Part shown: piece after piece, positions 5,075 through 5,568 of the stretch | How the letters are laid out: every line of letters starts with the position of its first letter | Numbering within the stretch: the first letter of the stretch is position 1 | Origin: a bacterium | Lineage (GTDB): Bacteria > SZUA-79 > Acidulodesulfobacterales > Acidulodesulfobacteraceae | DNA: 5,568 nucleotides | NCBI GenBank assembly: GCA_021781285.1 | Contig: JAJXXD010000168.1 | Location: 1-5,568, forward strand | Reading direction: 5' to 3' | Made by a program: the position numbers and the translations under genes | Notes under the pieces: generated by a model | What the model saw: the letters and a program-made list of their open reading frames with translations, nothing else | Told to the model about the DNA's origin: nothing | The model's database searches: none

Positions 5075-5080
5075 ATTTTA

Positions 5081-5568
5081 ATGAATAACGAAAGAGTTTT
5101 CAATTACGGATACGCCGGCAAGGAAAAAAAAGAAAAGGGGGTAAGGACGCCTTTTCAAATCGACAGGGACAGAATAATACATTCAAGCGCCTTCAGGAGA
5201 ATGAGAAATAAAACGCAGGTATTTGGAGTTTTCACGCTGGATTATTACAGGACGAGGCTTACCCATTCCCTCGAAGTATCGCAGATAGCAAGGGCGGTAA
5301 CATCTATTTTAAACAAAAAATACGGTTTGAATATAGACATAGACCTCGTCGAAGCCGTTTCTCTGGCGCACGATATAGGACATGCGCCATTCGGGCATCT
5401 CGGCGAATCCATTATAAACGATGAACTGAAAAAGGCGACCGGCAAAAGATTCGGATTTGAGGCAAATGCCCAGAATATTAGAATACTTAATTTTCTTGAA
5501 AAAAAATTTTACGATTCAAAAAATAATAAAATATACGGAATTAATCCTGCCGTTAAAACAATCGACGG
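5081..5568 (+). CDS. dgt: dGTP triphosphohydrolase-family protein, 5' part (runs off the window)
   Basis: The first 162 codons of a gene open to the right edge. The product belongs to the dGTPase (Dgt) branch of HD-domain phosphohydrolases, which split dNTPs into deoxynucleoside and triphosphate in the cytoplasm. Hallmarks in order are RTPFQIDRDRIIHSSAFRRM (22-41), KTQVF (44-48), YYRTRLTHSLEV (55-66), and the HD block AHDIGHAPFGHLGE (96-109), then FEANAQ (126-131). His62, His97 and Asp98 are the expected metal ligands seen so far, with His101 and His106 nearby; the last ligand Asp and the C-terminal helices lie beyond the window. The spacing and conserved blocks resemble the shorter 'dGTPase-like' type of about 330-430 aa found in many bacteria, rather than E. 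coli Dgt with its longer inserts. Substrate preference among dNTPs cannot be inferred. It is divergent from dksA with a 130-bp spacer. Confidence 0.93.
   Translation, partial: MNNERVFNYGYAGKEKKEKGVRTPFQIDRDRIIHSSAFRRMRNKTQVFGVFTLDYYRTRLTHSLEVSQIARAVTSILNKKYGLNIDIDLVEAVSLAHDIGHAPFGHLGESIINDELKKATGKRFGFEANAQNIRILNFLEKKFYDSKNNKIYGINPAVKTID

Noticed and set aside
5456..5473. FEANAQ instead of FEGNAQ in the dGTPase-family protein
   Set aside because: The third residue of this block varies among family members (for example Gly or His), so Ala is not a strong anomaly.

Overview
This is a low-GC bacterial window. Hand-counted stretches of the argS core are about 32-37% G+C, with frequent ATA, AAA and GAA codons and very A/T-rich intergenic DNA. 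It holds six complete protein genes and the 5' part of a seventh. The gene set (two rubredoxins, a C4 zinc-finger DksA/TraR protein, an Opp/Dpp-type ATPase with a likely iron-sulphur motif, an HD-domain dNTPase) suits an anaerobic or oxygen-sensitive bacterium. A deltaproteobacterial-type uncultivated lineage is possible, but this is a weak inference: there is no 16S or other phylogenetic marker that can be read with certainty by eye.

Layout. Positions 68-490 (minus strand) carry two tandem rubredoxin genes read leftward as a small operon. Positions 491-643 are a 153-bp divergent control region that holds two back-to-back perfect TATAAT boxes, each inside the same 14-bp sequence in opposite orientation. 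It also holds a 10-bp inverted repeat forming a predicted hairpin at the very start of the rubredoxin mRNA. Positions 644-2620 (plus) encode arginyl-tRNA synthetase, 658 aa and unusually long, with an apparent insertion of about 55 aa. Positions 2657-3664 and 3684-4496 (plus) encode the two ATPase subunits of an oligopeptide/dipeptide ABC transporter; no permease or binding-protein gene is present in the window. Positions 4477-4950 (minus) encode a DksA/TraR zinc-finger transcription factor whose 3' end overlaps that of the second ATPase gene by 20 bp. Positions 4951-5080 form a second divergent control region, and from 5081 to the right edge a dGTPase-family gene runs out of the window.

How the genes fit together. 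argS, oppD and oppF lie 36 and 19 bp apart on one strand and could be one transcription unit, linking arginine charging with peptide uptake only by proximity. The rubredoxins are small cytoplasmic iron electron carriers whose partners are not visible here. DksA-type regulation (RNA polymerase control with ppGpp) and dNTP hydrolysis are housekeeping functions sharing a promoter region. I saw no tRNA, rRNA, CRISPR array, insertion sequence or convincing intrinsic terminator, and no clear sign of a wholly new system. The most unusual items are the mirrored rubredoxin/argS promoter region, the rubredoxin lacking both knuckle glycines, and the GC-richer insertion in ArgS.
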